The notes under the pieces are model-generated. The model did no database searches. It was not told where the DNA came from and was given only the letters and a program-made list of their open reading frames with translations. Source: Ectobius pallidus (taxonomy: Eukaryota > Arthropoda > Insecta > Blattodea > Ectobiidae). From it: a DNA stretch of 64,000 nt. Location: assembly GCA_964059195.1 (NCBI GenBank), contig CAXKWD010000009.1:85409432-85473431 (forward strand), read 5' to 3'. Position numbers and translations under genes: made by a program. Below are positions 34,947 through 45,862 of the stretch, in pieces; positions within the stretch are counted from its first letter, which is position 1; each line of letters starts with the position of its first letter.

Positions 34947-35170
34947 CCTCCATGGTCCAGTTGTTAGTGTTGCTGACTATGGATCTGGAGGCCTGGGTTC
35001 TATTCCCAGTACCTCTAAATTTTTGTGAGGTAGAGTAATCTGGAATGAGCTACACTCAGCCTCATGAGGACAAGTAAGGAGCTACTTGAGAAAAGAAGTA
35101 GCTGCTTTGGTCAAGAAAGCTGTCTGTAACAAACCATGGGAATTGGCATGGTGACCAGCCCCCAATCCTG
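34947..35170 (+). mobile_element. tRNA-derived SINE
   Basis: The A-box-like TGGTCCAGTTGTTAGTGTTG is followed by the B box GGGTTCTATTCCCAGT at tRNA spacing. The body ends with CCCCCAATCCTGCCATCTGCC, a tail also found alone at about 52970-52990. It sits in the sense strand of the intron, about 340 bp before a shep exon. Confidence 0.7.
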
Positions 35171-35508
35171 CCATCTGCCAGTGAAGTCACTTTTATTGTG
35201 AAAAAAGTTAAATCATTACCAAATCAGTTCTTATACATTGAACCCATTACTAGTTAAGTTCTAATTTTCACTAGCGATAGGCTTTAATTAGGTTTCATAC
35301 CATTTACTACCCACTTTAAATATGTTTATCTTAAATATTCTTCAGATTTTAAAACAAATTGCTAGCTAGTATGATAACAAATTAAGGGTAGTTCTAATGT
35401 AAATTTTTCTTGTGAAAGGTGAATGTTTTCAATTCGCTGTGAGTTTTAGTGAGTTTTATTTAATGTGTGTGTGGCACTTTTTGAATTGTTGATTTTTGTG
35501 TTGGGCAG

Positions 35509-35666
35509 CAACAAGAACAAGACCCGACAAACCTTTACATTGCCAACTTGCCGCTCAACTTTAAGGAAAATGATGTTGATAACATGCTGGCAAAATATGG
35601 TCAGGTCATCTCCACAAGGATACTCAGGGATACAAATGGCCAGAGTAAAGGAGTAGGCTTTGCAAG
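35509..35666 (+). CDS. shep: shep exon: inter-RRM linker and first part of RRM2
   Basis: The exon starts after TTGGGCAG in phase 0 with [23 protein letters not shown] is the short conserved linker between the RRMs and LYIANL is RNP2 of RRM2. It continues through [20 protein letters not shown] and ends with KGVGFA plus two bases of an Arg codon at the donor GTAAGT (35667). As in RRM1, the intron falls at the edge of RNP1. Confidence 0.95.
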
Positions 35667-38600
35667 GTAAGTTCTTACTTTTTAAGATAAAACCAGATTG
35701 GCCCTCTGAATATAATAGAATCTGTCTTGAAGGGGCAGGAATATGATTCCATAAAAGAATTCTCTAGTCAATTAAATATTTCAAATCTGCCACCTTTAAT
35801 TATGGAAATGTAAAACTGCGCCTTTCAAAATTTGCTGCTCTAGACTGCAGCCTGCTATAGCCTATTGGAAGAAATGCCCCTGCTTACGAGATGACAGGTG
35901 CGAGTTTTTAGTTTTAGATTAAAAAAATAAAGCATACCGTAAAATTAACCTGTGCAAAAATTTATTCAGTGTGAACATATGGAACAGGTTCTGCTAACAC
36001 CATTTTAAAACCTCAGTGCGCTTCCTGTTGCCAGTGCACACAAGCTTTAAGCGCCTGCTTCCTCGGTTTCAATTTGCAGGTTATTTTACCACATTCAAAA
36101 TCTATCTTCTCCTACAAAAATATAAAAATAAATGTGGAAAAAAATTCACAATGTACTTTACAATGTGTTAATAAAATGTCTAATCAGATTTTTTATATAG
36201 GCCTTAGTTCTTTTTTTTAATATTTAGTATACTAATACATCAGTTTTTTAACTTTCATTTTTCTGGGTGGAATATTTTTATAACAAAAGGTATAAATATA
36301 ATAAAAAATCAGGTTCATATTTTGATTTCTTTTTGAGATAGATTTCAATTTTTATTAAAAATAAGTTAAATTAACTAATGTCTCAAAAACTAATTGAGAA
36401 ATTAAGCAAAATTTTAAACTTCAAAATCTGTTTATATTTCAATTAAGTGTGCAAAATTTCAAGTTTCTAGGACAAATAGTTCAGAAAATCACTCTCAACA
36501 CTAAGGTCATTTCTTAAGTCTTCAACAACATTGTATGAAAGCTGGCACATTTGTTTTTGCATCCATGTCTTTTCATAGAGGTATCGCTGCAGAATCCATA
36601 CAACTGAAATTTATTACAAAGGCTGTCATAAAAAACACTAAAACAAAGTAAATTAAACGATTAAAAAGTGAATTCACACTTCATCCATGTTGGAACTGTC
36701 AGGTAAATCATTTATGGATAAGTAGTCCATTGTTGTTATTATTTTTTTACCTCTGCTTGTTTTCATATTCGAATCAATAACAGTTTTTCAGTGTTACTAA
36801 ACTGTGTTCCTGCAGCGAGCCTGTACTGCCATGCAGGGAGAATTCAGCCTTCAAAATATGACTTATACTACATAAAAATGTTGTAATTTCACTTCAGAGA
36901 CTCTGTTGGGGGGGGGGGGGGGGGGGAAGGGCATATTTTTGCATACATACATCCAAAAGTCATGTTTTTAGCTTGATTAGTTCCCATTCTAGTTTTGATT
37001 AAAATGTGTTTATAAGCATTAGTATTGCAGCAAGAGCTTATGTAGTGTTTTAAGATCTAATGAAACACTCAGGTCTAATTTGTTTGGTTTGTTTATGGAC
37101 ATATTGCAAAGCTGTTATTGTAGTCTGTTGGAAGACAGCTAAAAGGATATAAAATATTCATGGGAAGGTTCTCAGTCTCTCGGATAGTGAGGATAGTGAT
37201 GAACAGCACATGACACAGGCAACAATGAGCCTCTACCAGTTAAACTGGATTAAAGTAACAGGTATTTAACTTGAATGATTTGAATTTTCTTGGAAAATAC
37301 TATTAATAAGTTCTTCACGGGCTGTCTGCAGAGTCGAAGGTTCCAAGCTTTTGGACTCCAGCTTTGAGTCATCTTCTGATTGAGAAGATGTTCAAGTATG
37401 CCTGTATATATGAAACTTTGACTACTGATAACACTATGTTACAAAATTTGACAAAAATTTTGTTTTCTTATTTTTGTGTGTTTATTTCTTAATTTGATGA
37501 AGTTGATTATGATTATAGAAGTCGTTTTTCTTAAGTGTCAATATTTGGGATGTGGTGATGAATTTTTTAAGTTTTCTTAAAAGCTACTAATATTGCATGC
37601 TTATTTAATACAACTAGAGTCCTATAAATTAAATCTAACACATTCATATTTTATTTTTCCCAAGAGCAGCATGGTATGCCTCACAGAACTTTGTGCCCTG
37701 GCACAATTTTGTGTTTCACTTGTTTAGATCCAATGTAATGTCTATATAACAAAACGTGTCTGCTGGGAATTGACAATTTCTGGATGTTGACATTTTACGT
37801 TAAAAGACAATTATCAAGATTACTTATAACCACAGAACTGCATTTTAACTTTCATATATGACAGGAAGACCTTTATGAAAAATATTGATGTATACAGTTG
37901 ACTTGTTTAAGTTGAAACATCACATTAGAGTCATCTACTAGTGATCACTATAAACAACTATGATTGCCAGAAAAAACGGTAAATTTATAATTATTCAAAG
38001 ACCGCTAAAATATTGAAAAGTTTCAACATCTGAAAAAAACTAACGGCATATATTCACGTTCAGCACATTGCTTTTATACAGTAAACACTAAGAAAAAACA
38101 TAATTTTTTGTTACCTAGTGTAGCCTGTGAAGAACTTACCAAAGATATTTAACTTTCTAGATTCTTAAAACCAGCATCCAGGCACCTAAATAGGCTGTAA
38201 AACTATTAAAATAGTTAATATATATATATAAGCTTTAGGTTTATTGTTATGATTATAAACTCATTTATTTTATTATTAAGAAACTTTTAAAAATCATTAA
38301 CAATGCACACATTCAGGAGTGGTATTTCATTGTTTTTATGGGGGATGCAACATTTGAAACAGTTGTTTATCTTCTGCCTAAAAAAGCCTCTTTAATTTGA
38401 TGAAGTGTGATTGCCTATAATGCCTTCCATTAAAGCTAATTATTGTAAGAATAATTGGCGGGTGAATGGGTTATGATCTTTCGAAGTATAAGATCGGATT
38501 GTCATTATTAATACAAAATTTTTATTATCTTGGGAATGTTTTAGGGTCTATGTGATTTATACCTTATATTTTTACATATGGGGTATCTTATTATCCTTTA

Positions 38601-39337
38601 TTAATTGGGTATAAATCGTTTAAGATTTTTGATTCTGGTTGGAGAGAATATATACCTTTTTAACTTGTTGTACATCAATAGCAGTATCACATGCAATAGC
38701 TAATCAAGCTAAAGATAGCAATTTTTCTTGCTTTCCAGTGATTTGGCAGTATGTTTTCAGCTGTCTCAGACAAGAATAAGATCTTTCACTTCAAGCTGAG
38801 TTCATTGGAATTGTGATATAACTGAACAGTATGAACATTCATGGGAAAAACTTCTTTGAATTTTTATATAGTCCCATTTTTCACTTTTTCTCTCAGTGCT
38901 CCTCTTGCCCCCTCTCTCCCTGAGTCTGCATCTGCATGCATTGACATGGTTGTGACGGTGACAGTGGTGAGGTACAGAAGGGGGCCTGACAAGGGAGCAA
39001 CAAACTCTGATAATGCTTTGAAAGTCCTGGCATGTGATTCATTGTGAACAAAAACACCATTTAAAAGCATAGTAGATTGTACAAGCTATTAGTCTAATAC
39101 TTTTGTGTGCTTCCTAGTTTGATAATGTAATGTTGAGAGTTTCAGAGGTTGGGAGACCACATTCTTTTGTGTGGTGTTTAAAAAATATGGCAAGAAATCC
39201 TACACAATTAATTTTCTTTGCAGGTTATTTAAAAAATGCAGCACTGTATTTCCTGTATATCACATTCTATGTAACTCATATAAATCCAAATACCAGGAGA
39301 AAATTTGTAAGAATATGAAAATGTACTTCTGTTACAG
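35667..39337 (+). other. shep intron between exons 35509 and 39338
   Basis: A 3.7-kb intron with GTAAGT and TTACAG ends. A G-run of about 20 bases lies near 36907-36926 and a TA repeat near 38218-38230. I see no transposon or gene that can be supported. Confidence 0.85.
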
Positions 39338-39497
39338 AATGGAATCGAAAGAAAAATGTGAGCAGATCATCCAGATTTTTAATGGAAGTCCACTGGCAGG
39401 CTCAAAAGAGCCTCTGTTGGTAAAATTTGCCGATGGTGGAAACAAGAAACGTAGCCTATATAAGAGTCCAGATCAGCGGATGTGGCGAGAAGGAGAG
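39338..39497 (+). CDS. shep: shep exon: end of RRM2
   Basis: The exon follows a TTCTGTTACAG acceptor, completes the Arg codon and reads [16 protein letters not shown], then [13 protein letters not shown] and WREGE. The ME(S)(K/R)EKCEQIIQ block and LLVKFADGG are hallmarks of Shep/RBMS RRM2. It ends in phase 0 at GTAAAG (39498). An open frame runs on upstream and downstream of the exon, but the splice signals and the family match fix the borders. Confidence 0.94.
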
Positions 39498-40346
39498 GTA
39501 AAGTATCATGTTTTTTTGAAACTATATAATCTAATAAATAGTGAATAATATTAATCATGAAATCAGTTACCTTCAAAGTACAAATGTTAATAAATAAAAT
39601 GACCTACTCATGAACTGAAAACCTGCAGTGCACATCACCCCTTGTGGAAGTACATCCCATAAATAAAGAATAAATCATAAGAAGTTTCTTCTCGTAGATT
39701 GTGACAAGTACACTTTTTATACTGTATAAGTTCATTTTATACTAAGGGGTTGATTTGTAAGTGTAAGTTTTTTTATCAACCATGTAAGACTGAAGGACTC
39801 GTGTATATCCCTGTTGATTCTTCGTGCACTGTTGGCAATTTATTGGATAGTCAACATGCGCGTACCGGTACTAACTGTTATTGGTTCAGTATTTACAGAA
39901 CTTTTGATTGAAGTTGTTTAAGCAACTCCTCAAACTGGTCCTGTTAATTTGACATCATTGGATCCTTTGATAAATTATGTGTATTAGAGAAATGCCTTCT
40001 TATATTCTAATGTGGTGTATACCTAACAATTGTTCTACACAAGAAATAGCATGCACTATCATCTTCAAAAAAGAAAAATACAGCAAAAATTATCCCATAT
40101 TGTGCTTAGAGGAGAAACCAAGTAACACGCTCTAGAAAATTAAAAATCTCACACTCAGGTATAATCATATTCGCTTGCAAAGGGTTAAAATCTATATGTT
40201 TATTATTATTTGAGTATAACAAGCATTAGTAGGTTAATAAACTTCATTTTTCCTTTGCGGGTATTTGTCAAATTTGAAGGATTTGTTCTGATGTATGGAA
40301 GTTTGACCTGTATATTTTATTTTTCAAGTTATCCCATAAACAATAG

Positions 40347-40500
40347 TCACATACCGTTAGAAGAACTTAAAGACATTATCACAAGAGAAATTAACTCTAT
40401 CACGGAAGCTGAACTTATGCGTGTCAAAGAAAATTTCTGAAAAGGTGCTAGTGTTGTGTGGATGTAAGAGAAGGATATTTCCAACATCTGTTGTGATAAG
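40347..40500 (+). pseudogene. Mariner-type transposase C-terminal remnant
   Basis: The + strand reads HIPLEELKDIITREINSITE and then AELMRVKENF before a stop. After a frameshift, REGYFQHLL and a stop follow. The blocks line up with LEELKENITNEIRGITVEEL and QEGRHFQHML of the copy at 29 kb, so this is the same family with a frameshift. Confidence 0.6.
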
Positions 40501-41127
40501 GTACGTGGTTATTTTCATTGTAATTTTAACTGTAATCATGAGAATATGAATCATTACACCGTTAGCAGCTTTATTTGCGTAGATATTATTTCACCTCATT
40601 GCTCGGGAGTTAGAACTGTGGCCGCCGCAATGCAGAAACCAGTATGATTGACCAACTCTTACATGAAATACACTGTACGTAATTATGTTTAGGCATTATG
40701 AAAACTAGAAATGAAGTAATAACACTTCTAGTGTGACTTAATACTCAAGGGTACTGGACAGCATCTGCTATAAGACATGCATAAGACATAAGACATGTCA
40801 CGCATGCTTCGAAAAGCCTGATGTTCAATGACTAAGAGTGTGTTAATGTAATAAACATAATATACATTAAAAACCTCTTAGAACTTTTAACTTGGTTCCA
40901 ATTTTATAAATTTTACATACAGTTCAAGAACTGGAATTGCGACCCACTGAAGCAGAATAATTCTAAAAACCGGAACTTGTTTATGCAGAAACCCAATTTT
41001 TACACCCTTAGCTACTGTAGCACATGGACCAAAAACAATAGCTACTGTAGATATATAAGCATTCATGAGCCACAGATTATTGTCTCTGTTGGACACTACA
41101 TGAGAATATTATAGGAGAAAAAAATTC

Positions 41128-41200
41128 CTCCGGCACTGGGACTTGAACCCAGGACCTTTGGCTATTCGCGCCAATGCTCTACCAACTGAGCTAAGCCGGA
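41128..41200 (-). tRNA. tRNA-like gene, array unit 1 (GAA by position)
   Basis: The minus strand folds as a full cloverleaf. The acceptor stem is TCCGGCT/TGCCGGA (6 of 7 pairs), the D stem GCTC/GAGC with GG in the loop, the anticodon stem TTGGC/GCCAA, and the T stem CTGGG/CCCAG with loop TTCAAGT. The A box (TAGCTCAGTTGG) and B box (GGTTCAAGTCC) are intact. The 7-base anticodon loop GCGAATA puts GAA at 34-36 but has C at position 33, where U is nearly invariant. It is therefore probably not a working Phe tRNA. Confidence 0.55.
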
Positions 41201-41441
41201 GCTCAATTCACAGCGCCAGATAGAACTTCTCTCCTATGACTGATTGCCCTAATGGTCTACCTCACAGACAGACAAGTTATGTCATATGCAGTACTGTGAG
41301 GCACACTAATTAGTGATTTTTGTGACCGGGCTCCCACTGTTATTGTACAGTTAACATTCAAGATAGATATATAAGCATTCATGAGCCACAGATTATTGTC
41401 TCTGTTGGACACTACATGAGAATATTATAGGAGAAAAATTC

Positions 41442-41514
41442 CTCCGGCACTGGGACTTGAACCCAGGACCTTTGGCTATTCGCGCCAATGCTCTACCAAC
41501 TGAGCTAAGCCGGA
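41442..41514 (-). tRNA. tRNA-like gene, array unit 2
   Basis: Sequence identical to unit 1 over the cloverleaf, including the C33 anticodon loop GCGAATA. It is flanked by CTCCTAT/ATAGGAG inverted repeats like the other units. Confidence 0.55.
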
Positions 41515-41755
41515 GCTCAATTCACAGCGCCAGATAGAACTTCTCTCCTATGACTGATTGCCCTAATGGTCTACCTCACAGACAGACAAGTTATGTCATA
41601 TGCAGTACTGTGAGGCACACTAATTAGTGATTTTTGTGACCGGGCTCCCACTGTTATTGTACAGTTAACATTCAAGATAGATATATAAGCATTCATGAGC
41701 CACAGATTATTGTCTCTGTTGGACACTACATGAGAATATTATAGGAGAAAAATTC

Positions 41756-41828
41756 CTCCGGCACTGGGACTTGAACCCAGGACCTTTGGCTATTCGCGCC
41801 AATGCTCTACCAACTGAGCTAAGCCGGA
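41756..41828 (-). tRNA. tRNA-like gene, array unit 3
   Basis: Identical cloverleaf to units 1 and 2. The unit is cut short about 80 bp past the gene where the array changes orientation. Confidence 0.55.
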
Positions 41829-42157
41829 GCTCAATTCACAGCGCCAGATAGAACTTCTCTCCTATGACTGATTGCCCTAATGGTCTACCTCACAGACAGA
41901 CAAGTTATGTCATATGTCATATGTCTCCTATAATATTCTCATGTAGTGTCCAACAGAGACAATAATCTGTGGCTCATGAATGCTTATATATCTATCTTGA
42001 ATGTTAACTGTACAATAACAGTGGGAGCCCGGTCACAAAAATCACTAATTAGTGTGCCTCACAGTACTGCATATGACATAACTTGTCTGTCTGTGAGGTA
42101 GACCATTAGGGCAATCAGTCATAGGAGAGAAGTTCTATCTGGCGCTGTGAATTGAGC

Positions 42158-42230
42158 TCCGGCTTAGCTCAGTTGGTAGAGCATTGGCGCGAATAGCCAA
42201 AGGTCCTGGGTTCAAGTCCCAGTGCCGGAG
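42158..42230 (+). tRNA. tRNA-like gene, array unit 4 (inverted)
   Basis: The same cloverleaf on the + strand. In transcription order the unit reads ATAGGAGA, 30 bp of leader, the cloverleaf, then GAATTTTTCTCCTAT. The T-run could stop pol III. Confidence 0.55.
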
Positions 42231-42471
42231 GAATTTTTCTCCTATAATATTCTCATGTAGTGTCCAACAGAGACAATAATCTGTGGCTCATGAATGCTTA
42301 TATATCTATCTTGAATGTTAACTGTACAATAACAGTGGGAGCCCGGTCACAAAAATCACTAATTAGTGTGCCTCACAGTACTGCATATGACATAACTTGT
42401 CTGTCTGTGAGGTAGACCATTAGGGCAATCAGTCATAGGAGAGAAGTTCTATCTGGCGCTGTGAATTGAGC

Positions 42472-42544
42472 TCCGGCTTAGCTCAGTTGGTAGAGCATTG
42501 GCGCGAATAGCCAAAGGTCCTGGGTTCAAGTCCCAGTGCCGGAG
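42472..42544 (+). tRNA. tRNA-like gene, array unit 5 (inverted)
   Basis: The same cloverleaf, 314 bp after unit 4. The element ends about 25 bp downstream at ATTCTC, right before the direct repeat. Confidence 0.55.
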
Positions 42545-42848
42545 GAATTTTTCTCCTATAATATTCTCAATAGCTACTGTATTGTTGTTGTCAGCACTGT
42601 CGATATCAGATAATTTTCTCTACAGCATATCATGTACATCGCTAATAAATGAAATGTGGACAGCAATAAACAGATGCAGGAATTAAAGAAGTAAGCCATT
42701 AATTTATAGTGTATTTGGACTAGTACTTATGAATTATGGCTGCAGAATCAATTATATTAATGATCAAAGACCTTGAGTTCTGATATTCAGTTTTCAGCTG
42801 CACTGAATATTTTGTGTAGATTATAATATAAATAACAATATACATAAT

Positions 42849-43393
42849 CAGGGCCCTGATTCTGATGACCTAAAATTGTTCGAAAAATTACCTATAAAAT
42901 GACCCTAAATTTTAAAGAAAATGACAATGATTACAAAGAATTACCTAAAAACTGATATTTTATTTATAAAAATTATTATTGTGCACACAAAGATACAGAA
43001 TAATTTGTACGTAATTCTAAAAACTGTAAATGTAAAAAGGATATTGTAGGTCTAAAAACTTTGTTCTTGATTGGAACATTTGAGAAGAAAAATAAGAGAA
43101 TTGTTTTAAAGTATATTCTACAAAAATGTTGTATTATAGTAATCTAGTCATTTATTTAAAGTAAATGCATAAAAATGACAAAATAAGGAAGCAAATGACA
43201 CGAAAATGACAAAATAATGACGTAAAATTGAAATAAATGCCCTAAAAATATAAAATTGCATAAAATGACAAAAAATGACCTAATAAAAATGCATTTCTAT
43301 AATCTAGAGGCCATGATTCGGATTTATCTACAAGTTGGCAATGTCTTGGCAGCATCAATAAAAAGGTGACATGTCATTAGAATCCGGGACCTG
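42849..43393. mobile_element. hAT-type MITE with degenerate AAAATGAC repeats
   Basis: The left end CAGGGCCCTGATTCT and the right end (reverse complement) CAGGTCCCGGATTCT are flanked by a perfect 8-bp duplication TACATAAT (42841-42848 and 43394-43401). The inside is rich in AAAATGACxxAAAA words, most dense at 43170-43290. There is no transposase. Confidence 0.88.
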
Positions 43394-43714
43394 TACATAA
43401 TAAATAAATGAGCGTCTAAAAGTGTCACGTGTATAAAACTGTTTTTTACATTATGTATTTTACCTTTCTCTTTACTTGTAAAATATTTGCAGATAAATTA
43501 CTCGTCCAACCCTGCTAGGATTTAAGCTTTCACTGATGTTCACCAGCCATTGTGACACCAGGCAACACAACTGCTGAACATGTACAGAAATGGAGCAGGC
43601 AGTTCATTGCACATTGTGTGGGGGATTATACGGAGATACTCAGAGAAACATGTGATCCTTTTATTTCTATGTTTTGAGGACAGCTGTGATAATATTGTCA
43701 ATGCATATTTCCAG

Positions 43715-43909
43715 GGTGCACCAGTAAGTTATGATCCAAGTGCGATGACGCAAAATGGAGTTGCCACCCAACACATGCTTCCTACTGCACTAACACATTA
43801 CGGTCGTCAGTACGGTGCTGCACAGACTATGCAGAGCTACTCGCTGCCTGGAAACCCTTGGCTACAACAGTACATGGTACCAGCAGCACCACACATGACT
43901 CAAGTGGAA
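43715..43909 (+). CDS. shep: shep exon: C-terminal tail, part 1
   Basis: After the acceptor TATTTCCAG the exon reads GAPVSYDPSAMTQNGVATQ and continues with PTALTHYGRQYGAAQ and NPWLQQYMVPAAPHMTQVE, ending in phase 0 at GTAAGT (43910). The VSYDP..QNGV block corresponds to the post-RRM2 region of fly Shep. The segment is Gln/Tyr/Pro-rich with no folded domain visible. It is 195 bases, a multiple of three, so it could be skipped without changing the frame. Confidence 0.9.
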
Positions 43910-44591
43910 GTAAGTACTTTGTCATCTGTAGCATTCCAGAAGATTATGAAAGAATTTATTATTCAGGATGGGATAAGAATTTGATAAATGGGACTATGAT
44001 ATGCTGATAAAAGAATTAGATTTTCTGACAAAATACAATAACACTTAAGTGTACAGAATTACTCCCAATGTTGTTTTAACTCAGTTTTTTTAACAGAAAG
44101 ACTAGACACAGTTGCAGCTTTTCGATAGCAAAAATATTTCAAAGTTTATTATTTCTTCAGTCTTTGATAAACAGGGAAGGTATTTATGGAGAATCATTGT
44201 ATCATGTTGGAGATTGGTTTGTACTCTTGGTGAAGATTAATGGAAAATATAATTATTTTAGATTTGGAGTATCAAGTCAGCATGATTATCATTTTCTAGT
44301 ACCATAAATCCTGGCCATAATTAACATGAAAGGTTTATTGTATTTTTGGAAAGGTGTCGTAGGTTCTTGTATGTACAGTCGGTCAAATAAAAAACGTTGG
44401 GACTCGTATGCAGTTAAAATTATAGTTTTAACGCATTAGTTCACAAGTTTCCTATAAAAAACATAAAATACCGGTCATTTTTGGAACATATGAGGCCATG
44501 CGACAGGAGGGAAAAAATGAATGAGGGAAAAATGAAAAACGCGGAAAGCGCAATACACGATATTCAACTTAATATATTGTCATAATTCATT

Positions 44592-44780
44592 TTGCTTCGT
44601 GTCATCGCATCACATACAAATGCTAGTTTGAGAGAAAGTTTAGTTAGGGCTGTAATTGACCTGCATTTTTCGGCCTCTGAAGCAGCCAGAAGGTTCCATA
44701 TTTATGAAAGAGCATCTCAGAGGTGGGAACTCCACTATAATGCGACCGGAAGTTTTCATAGGAAACGCGTATTTCGATGC
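44592..44780 (+). pseudogene. Tc1-like transposase N-terminal helix-turn-helix fragment
   Basis: The open frame reads NASLRESLVRAVIDLHFSAS and then EAARRFHIYERASQRW and ATGSFHRKR. The xIxLHFSxxEAARRFxI..RxxxRW..xGSxxRKR layout matches the DNA-binding N-terminus of insect Tc1-type transposases. The frame then ends and no catalytic domain follows before the LTR. Confidence 0.6.
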
Positions 44781-44909
44781 TAGATTGGTTGCAGAAGTTG
44801 AACGTAAGTTATTGATTTTGCACTACAAATACCGGTATTATAAAATAAAATCTTTAAAAAATGCTCCTTGAATAATCATATTCCTTGCGAATTTATCAAT
44901 TATTAATAT

Positions 44910-45862
44910 TGTAACAAGGGCTCGTCGGGGTTCAAAATGAGAACACCGAGTTTATAATTGAAGGATGGAGGTTTCTTTATTTCCTACAACAATTGTCGAT
45001 ACAGCCAGAAACTCCAGACTACTTGCCAGTTCACTGTCCTGTTCAGTGCTCACTCTCACTGTGCTCAGTCCTAATTACAGCACTGTTCCAGTCCAATCCA
45101 GATCATCCCACGTCGCGCCGGTCAACTCCACAGTCCTCGCTGCCGCTGTGCGATCCACCCGCCGCGCCGAGTTCCCCGGGACGGCACTACCTCAGCCCAG
45201 ATCAGCTCACCAGCTCTTCCGTTCACCCTTCCCTCCGGTCACTAATTCCCCGTTGACTAGCTATTCCGCTCTCGGGTCCCTCCGGTCACTGGCTCCTCAG
45301 CTTCCCAAGACACACTCACTTGAGGCCGCGCTGATCAGTCCTCTCCGTCCAGCTCACCCTCTGACGCTGACGCTCGCCGCTACTCACGGACTGCCTCTCT
45401 GACTGTTCCCTCGTTGACCCTCTGACTCTTCACGGACTGTCTCTCCTCTGATGTACTGACTCTTCGCACTGAACTCTCTTCATTCACTGACTGTCTCTCT
45501 CAACTCCGATTCACTGACTCTTCACTGTACTGCCGCTCCTTCACTGACTCGGCTTGGTTGCTCGTACTCCTTATATAGCCTTAACGAAAGTTCCAGAGTC
45601 GAGATCTGGAAAGCTCCGCCCGTGCATGGTCTAGAATGTCCGCGCGGTGCGCCGTCAAGCCCTTAGCGCCTGGCTCCACCTCTGGCCCCTCCCACGAGCG
45701 CGCGCCGTCACTCACCGCGCCGTGCTAGGGAGTAGGCCGCACCCGTCGGCGCGCGGCTCCAATCAGCAATAAGAGGGCCGTCCCTTTCTGGATTTATCTA
45801 ACTAGTTCTTTTGGCCCGAGTCCTTCTTCTATCAGCTTCTAGGCTTTTCTGGCTTTGTCACA
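44910..45862. mobile_element. Solo LTR, 953 bp, nested in the Tc1-like element
   Basis: The segment begins TGTAACAAGGGC and ends GCTTTGTCACA, so it has TG..CA termini, and it is flanked by a 4-bp duplication ATAT (44906-44909, 45863-45866). It is much more GC-rich than its surroundings. A TATA-like TTATATAG lies at 45571-45578. The region 45360-45560 has many CTGACTCT/CACTGACT words. No gag or pol sequence is present, which fits recombination between two LTRs of a retrotransposon. Confidence 0.72.

Larger units (their letters stand above)
21308..35508 (+). other. shep intron, 14.2 kb, between RRM1 and RRM2
   Basis: The largest intron, with GTGGGT and GGGCAG ends. It contains a decayed DDE transposase (23560-24420), a MITE (25631-26357), a SINE (26929-27199), a tandem duplication (28510-28615), a mariner-type element (28950-29470), hairpins at 30115-30238 and 30692-30787, a degenerate minisatellite (32430-32645), a dispersed duplication (34042/34491) and a SINE (34947-35170). 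No host exon was recognised in it. The stretches between these features, including 21308-22880 and 24421-25630, show nothing else I can support. Confidence 0.85.
41050..42568. mobile_element. Palindromic array of 314-bp units with tRNA-like genes, five units
   Basis: Three head-to-tail units (tRNA-like genes on the minus strand at 41128, 41442 and 41756, exact 314-bp spacing) are followed by a switch of orientation near 41910-41930 and two inverted units (tRNA-like genes on the + strand at 42158 and 42472, again 314 bp apart). The copies are almost identical. The whole block is flanked by a 13-bp direct repeat AATAGCTACTGTA (41037-41049 and 42569-42581), which indicates a single insertion event. 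A two-unit relative sits at 61678-62272. There is no protein-coding sequence. Confidence 0.85.
39498..43714 (+). other. shep intron between exons 39338 and 43715
   Basis: A 4.2-kb intron with GTAAAG and TTTCCAG ends. It holds a mariner-type remnant (40347-40500), the five-unit tRNA-like palindromic array (41050-42568) and a hAT MITE (42849-43393). Confidence 0.85.

Noticed and set aside
36900..36930. Long G-run as a G-quadruplex regulatory element
   Set aside because: A single uninterrupted homopolymer, possibly of uncertain length in the assembly, with no other support.
38841..39070. Opposing 68-codon open frames on both strands
   Set aside because: They overlap each other in a C/T-rich stretch of an intron and have no family resemblance.
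39130..39318. Open frame just before the RRM2 exon as extra shep coding sequence
   Set aside because: It lacks similarity to Shep; the TTCTGTTACAG acceptor and the conserved residues place the exon start at 39338.
41128..42544. A genuine cluster of functional tRNA-Phe genes
   Set aside because: All copies have C33, the units move as an insertion with a target duplication, and the sequence does not match the usual animal tRNA-Phe.
41050..42568. Hammerhead-ribozyme retrozyme
   Set aside because: Tandem units and target duplications fit, but I found no CTGATGA..GAAA core on either strand.
41050..42568. CRISPR array
   Set aside because: Units are 314 bp, carry no variable spacers, change orientation, and the context is eukaryotic.
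44965..45402. 145-codon Ser/Pro/Leu-rich open frame
   Set aside because: It lies wholly inside the GC-rich solo LTR, where stops are rare because of composition; two overlapping frames are equally open.
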